Positions 60,545-64,000 of a stretch of 64,000 bases of DNA are shown here, piece after piece. A program made the translations under genes and the position numbers. The notes under the pieces were generated by a model. It searched no databases. It saw only the letters and a list, made by a program, of their open reading frames with translations, and was not told the origin of the DNA. Position 1 is the stretch's first letter, and every line of letters begins with the position of its first letter. Source of the stretch: Phycisphaerae bacterium (GTDB taxonomy: Bacteria > Planctomycetota > Phycisphaerae > UBA1845); NCBI GenBank assembly GCA_021604825.1, contig BQJS01000003.1, positions 1 through 64,000 on the forward strand. Reading direction: 5' to 3'.

Positions 60545-63500
60545 ATGAATATCATCCGTTTCGCGATTGAGAATCCAGTCAAGGTGACGGCCGGGGTGAT
60601 CTTGCTGCTCATGTTTGGGTTGCTGAGTTTCTTCGCAATCCCCGTCCAGCTAACGCCGGATGTCGATCAGCCGCGCATCACCGTCACAACGCGCTGGGCC
60701 GGCGCGAGTCCACAGGAAATCGAAAACGAGATCATCGATCGCCAAGAGCAAAAACTCAAGAGCGTGACCGATCTCAAGAAAATGACGTCGTCGTCCAAAC
60801 GCGGCGAAGGTGTGGTCACGCTCGAATTCAACGTCGGCGTTGACAAAAACGGCGCTCTACAAGACACAATCGAGAAGATCAATCAGGTCGGATCTTACCC
60901 CGAAGAAGTCGATCGCCCCGAAACCAAAGCCGCCGACGCCGCCCTCGATTCGCCCATCTCGTGGCTGATGTTTCGAGCAGACGTCGATGACATTTCGTCA
61001 ATGCGTGACTTTGTCGATGACAACGTTCGCCCGCTCTTGGAACGTGTACCCGGTGTGGCGGCGGTAGACATCTACGGTGGTCGCGAGCGAGAGGTGCGCG
61101 TCATCGTCGATGCGGCGAAAATGGTAGCGCGGCGCATCGGTTTCAGCGAACTTGAACGGGCCCTGCGCACCCAAAACGAAAACCGATCAGCCGGCACGAT
61201 TTCGCAGTCGAAGCGTGAATACACCTATCGAACGATCGGCGAGTTCCGTACCGTCGAAGACGTAGCCAGCACTGTCATCAAATACGATTCAGGCGGCCCC
61301 ATCCTGGTGGGCGACATCGCCAAGATCGAGATGACCAACCAGAAGCAGTATTCCTTCGTGCGATCCAAGGGCGAATACGTGCTGGCCATGCCGGTCCGTC
61401 GCGAATCGGGTGCCAACGTCATGACGACGATGGCCGCCCTCAAAGAGCAGATCAAGTACATCAACGAAACGGTCCTCGCGCCGCGTCAATCGAACATGAA
61501 AGTCACGATGAGTTACGACGAGACCGAATACATCGAATCGTCGATCAGTCTCGTGATGAGCAACATTTTCTTTGGCGGCTTGCTGGCGACGGTCGTCTTG
61601 TTGATTTTCCTCCGCAGCGGCAGCGCCACCATGATCGTGGCGATGACCATTCCGATTTCGGTCATCGGTGCTTTCCTGATGGTCACCGTCCTGAGTCGAA
61701 ACCTCAACGTCATTATGCTAGCCGGCATGGCATTTGCGGTAGGCATGGTGGTGGACAACGCCGTCGTCGTACTTGAGAACATCTATCGCCATCGAGAAGC
61801 GGGACTTTCCCGACACGATGCCGCCCTGAAGGGTACTTCCGAAGTGTGGGGGGCAATTCTTGCAAGCACCCTGACCACGATTGCCGTCTTTCTCCCCGTT
61901 ATTTTCATGCAAGAGGAAGCCGGCGAACTGTTCGCTGATATCGCGATTGCAATTTCGACGGCGGTTGCTCTCTCATTGATTATCTCGGTGACGGTTATCC
62001 CAACCACAGCAGCTCGAACTCTACGGGCATCGAAAGCCAAACATGCGGGAACAGATTCCGACAAGGTTTCTGGGGTCGGCGCTTCGATTGCGGGCATTGT
62101 CGAGAGGATCAATCGGCGAACGTCCACGCGATTGGCGGTTGTCGGCGGTTTGACTGCCGTTGCGCTGATCGGAAGTTACCTTCTCGTGCCGCCCGCGAGC
62201 TACCTACCCAACGGCAATCGCAACTTGATTTTCGGCGGCCTGCAACTTCCCCCAGGATATTCGCTCGACGAACTGCGCCGCATCGGCGACATCATCGAAG
62301 CCGACGCACGCCCGCTCTGGGAAGCCGAAGCTGGCACCTCAGCGGCGAATGATTTGCCCAAGGTTCCAATGCAGATCGGCGACCGCCAAACCGGCACAAC
62401 ACTGATGGTGCAAGCCCCGCCCATTGATAATTTCTTTTTCGTGTCGTTCGCTGGCGGCGCATTCGCCGGATGCAGCAGCAAGGAACCCGAAGTCGTCACA
62501 CCGTTGGCCCAGGTTCTCAACCTCGCGGCTTGGAAGATCCCTGCAATTCGATGCTATTTCGGTCAGTCTGCATTGTTCGGCAATTCGCTGGCGGGCGGAA
62601 ACATCATCGAGATGGAGATGCGGTGCGACAACGAAGACGACCTCATGCGTGCGGCCAAGGCGTTCATGCCCAAGACCATGGAAATAGGCATGCACGCCCA
62701 AACGACACCGTCGGCGTTTGACCTCGGACGACCCGAATACCAAGCCACCATCGACCGGATGAGGGCTGCTGACGTTGGCCTAACCGTTTCCGACATTGGC
62801 TTCGCACTCGAAGCGTGCGTTGAAGGCGCTTTCGCTGGCAGTTTCCGACACAAGGGCGATGAAATTGATTTGGTCATCAAAGTGGACGGCGCCGAAGGAC
62901 GAGCCCTTCAGGAAATCGCCGAAATCCCAATCTATACACCCAGTGGCAACGTCATTCCACTTAGTTCGGTGGTCAATTTCGATCTACGATTTGAACCGCA
63001 GGAAATCGCCCACAGCGAGTCCATGAAGTCAATCAAGTTCAGCCTTACGCCGCTACAGGGCGTCGCGCTCGAGGCTGCGATGAATCGGATTCAAAACGAA
63101 TTGATCGCACCCATGCGCGCCGACGGCACCATCAGCAGAGATGTCATCGTCACCATGGAAGGGAACGCCGACAAGCTCGTTCAGACGCGGCGCGCACTGG
63201 TTGGCTCCTATCAGGGACTGCTGACAAAACCCAGCCTGTTTGGGATGGGGCCCGTCACGACACTGATACTGATAGCCACCGCGCTCATCGTATTCGGGGC
63301 AATCGCGGGACGCATGCGTTCAAGAACTGCGATGTTAACTGTTCCGATGATGCTGATCGCCGCCCTGATCCTGGTTACCTTTGTTTGGAATCCGGACTTG
63401 GCGCTCGAACTTCTTCAATCGCGCGGCATCCTCGCAGCTGTCGTCACTTACCTCTTGATGGCCGCCCTGTTTGAATCGTTCGCATACCCGCTGGTCATCA

Positions 63501-64000
63501 TGCTGTCGGTTCCGCTTGCAACCGTTGGAGGATTCGCCGGACTCGCAATCGTTCATTGGGCCACCGCCCGCGATCCCGTTTCACCGTTGCAGGAACTGGA
63601 CGTTCTAACGATGCTCGGCTTCATCATTCTCATTGGCATCGTCGTCAACAACGCGATCCTGATCGTCCACCAATCGCTCAACAACATGCGCGAGGGACAA
63701 GAACCGCAAGCCGCCATCAGCCACAGCGTCGCGACACGTGTACGTCCCATCTTCATGACCGCGCTAACGAGTATCGGCGGGATGCTTCCGCTGGTGATCA
63801 TGCCGGGATCGGGTAGCGAGTTATATCGCGGGCTGGGCAGCGTCTTGGTCGGTGGTTTGCTGGTGGCGACAGTCTTCACGCTATTTGTCATCCCCGCGAT
63901 GTTCTCGCTGTTCGTCGATCTGCGGTCGCTACTGACGCCATCAACCAGCGAGAATCTCGAACGGCTCGGCACTACACCAGCCCCGCAGCCAGCATTCGCC
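60545..64000 (+). CDS. RND efflux permease (partial, C-terminus off the edge)
   Basis: The first 1152 residues are visible. The start MNIIRFAIENPVKVTAGVILL, periplasmic porter segments (VQLTPDVDQPRITVTTRWAGASPQEIE), TM4 with GMVVDNAVVVLENI carrying the proton-relay Asp, and the TM10-12 part (LGFIILIGIVVNNAILIVH, PIFMTALTSIGGMLPL) identify an HAE-type RND pump of the AcrB/MexF class. In place of one helix (TM8) the sequence has three hydrophobic segments after residue 900, two of them extra before LMAALFES. The pump exports hydrophobic compounds, detergents or metals; the substrate cannot be told. It is translated just after the adaptor. Confidence 0.93.
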   Translation, partial: MNIIRFAIENPVKVTAGVILLLMFGLLSFFAIPVQLTPDVDQPRITVTTRWAGASPQEIENEIIDRQEQKLKSVTDLKKMTSSSKRGEGVVTLEFNVGVDKNGALQDTIEKINQVGSYPEEVDRPETKAADAALDSPISWLMFRADVDDISSMRDFVDDNVRPLLERVPGVAAVDIYGGREREVRVIVDAAKMVARRIGFSELERALRTQNENRSAGTISQSKREYTYRTIGEFRTVEDVASTVIKYDSGGPILVGDIAKIEMTNQKQYSFVRSKGEYVLAMPVRRESGANVMTTMAALKEQIKYINETVLAPRQSNMKVTMSYDETEYIESSISLVMSNIFFGGLLATVVLLIFLRSGSATMIVAMTIPISVIGAFLMVTVLSRNLNVIMLAGMAFAVGMVVDNAVVVLENIYRHREAGLSRHDAALKGTSEVWGAILASTLTTIAVFLPVIFMQEEAGELFADIAIAISTAVALSLIISVTVIPTTAARTLRASKAKHAGTDSDKVSGVGASIAGIVERINRRTSTRLAVVGGLTAVALIGSYLLVPPASYLPNGNRNLIFGGLQLPPGYSLDELRRIGDIIEADARPLWEAEAGTSAANDLPKVPMQIGDRQTGTTLMVQAPPIDNFFFVSFAGGAFAGCSSKEPEVVTPLAQVLNLAAWKIPAIRCYFGQSALFGNSLAGGNIIEMEMRCDNEDDLMRAAKAFMPKTMEIGMHAQTTPSAFDLGRPEYQATIDRMRAADVGLTVSDIGFALEACVEGAFAGSFRHKGDEIDLVIKVDGAEGRALQEIAEIPIYTPSGNVIPLSSVVNFDLRFEPQEIAHSESMKSIKFSLTPLQGVALEAAMNRIQNELIAPMRADGTISRDVIVTMEGNADKLVQTRRALVGSYQGLLTKPSLFGMGPVTTLILIATALIVFGAIAGRMRSRTAMLTVPMMLIAALILVTFVWNPDLALELLQSRGILAAVVTYLLMAALFESFAYPLVIMLSVPLATVGGFAGLAIVHWATARDPVSPLQELDVLTMLGFIILIGIVVNNAILIVHQSLNNMREGQEPQAAISHSVATRVRPIFMTALTSIGGMLPLVIMPGSGSELYRGLGSVLVGGLLVATVFTLFVIPAMFSLFVDLRSLLTPSTSENLERLGTTPAPQPAFA

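Overview
The window looks like chromosome of a planctomycete, most likely class Phycisphaerae. Pointers are many secreted proteins with a cysteine-containing paired EF-hand (GC-type dockerin-like) domain, a PEP-CTERM protein, a pseudopilin of planctomycete type, frequent GTG/TTG starts with weak Shine-Dalgarno sites, and an ExbB/ExbD module of the kind these bacteria carry. No rRNA, tRNA, CRISPR array, transposase or phage gene was recognised.

Layout. (1) 1-8569, surface glycan region: a Wzx-like flippase (cut by the left edge), an unknown anchored protein, phosphoheptose isomerase GmhA, a DegT/DnrJ-type PLP enzyme, a carbamoyltransferase flanked by an SxtJ-like membrane protein and a 52-residue DUF5989-like protein, and UDP-GlcNAc 2-epimerase WecB. 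(2) 8617-20345, secreted proteins: a beta-propeller protein, a gluzincin metallopeptidase, a choice-of-anchor-B/LVIVD protein, a protein with two EF-hand pairs, a PEP-CTERM protein and an M1-type peptidase. Most carry dockerin-like domains and two neighbours share a whole C-terminal module. (3) 20529-28202: a GT-C-like membrane protein and a giant RHS/YD-repeat protein whose C-terminal extension is an HU-like DNA-binding domain followed by a Cys/His-rich tail with three copies of a GHVT(I/V)LK motif. (4) 28625-36101: a B12-binding radical SAM protein, a pseudopilin, a zinc-ribbon-like membrane protein, a CheX/CheY pair, Pcm, a SAM hydrolase-type protein and an M19 dipeptidase. (5) 36116-48073, minus strand: a secreted protein, a zinc-ribbon membrane protein, AddB, AddA and bifunctional proline dehydrogenase/P5C dehydrogenase, closely spaced. 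(6) 48434-55109, plus strand: a VWA-domain inner-membrane protein, a secreted protein, ExbB, two ExbD and a long helical-repeat protein, behind a good sigma70-like promoter. (7) 55227-64000: isochorismatase-like hydrolase, zinc-ribbon membrane protein, TMTC-like GT-C/TPR protein, ComF, and an RND efflux adaptor plus pump (cut by the right edge) with apparently two extra membrane helices.

The strongest candidates for something undescribed are the RHS-HU-Cys/His fusion and the VWA-ExbB-ExbD-ExbD-repeat operon, in which a VWA protein occupies the place usually held by TonB or TolA. Homology calls come from reading motifs by eye; no database search was run.
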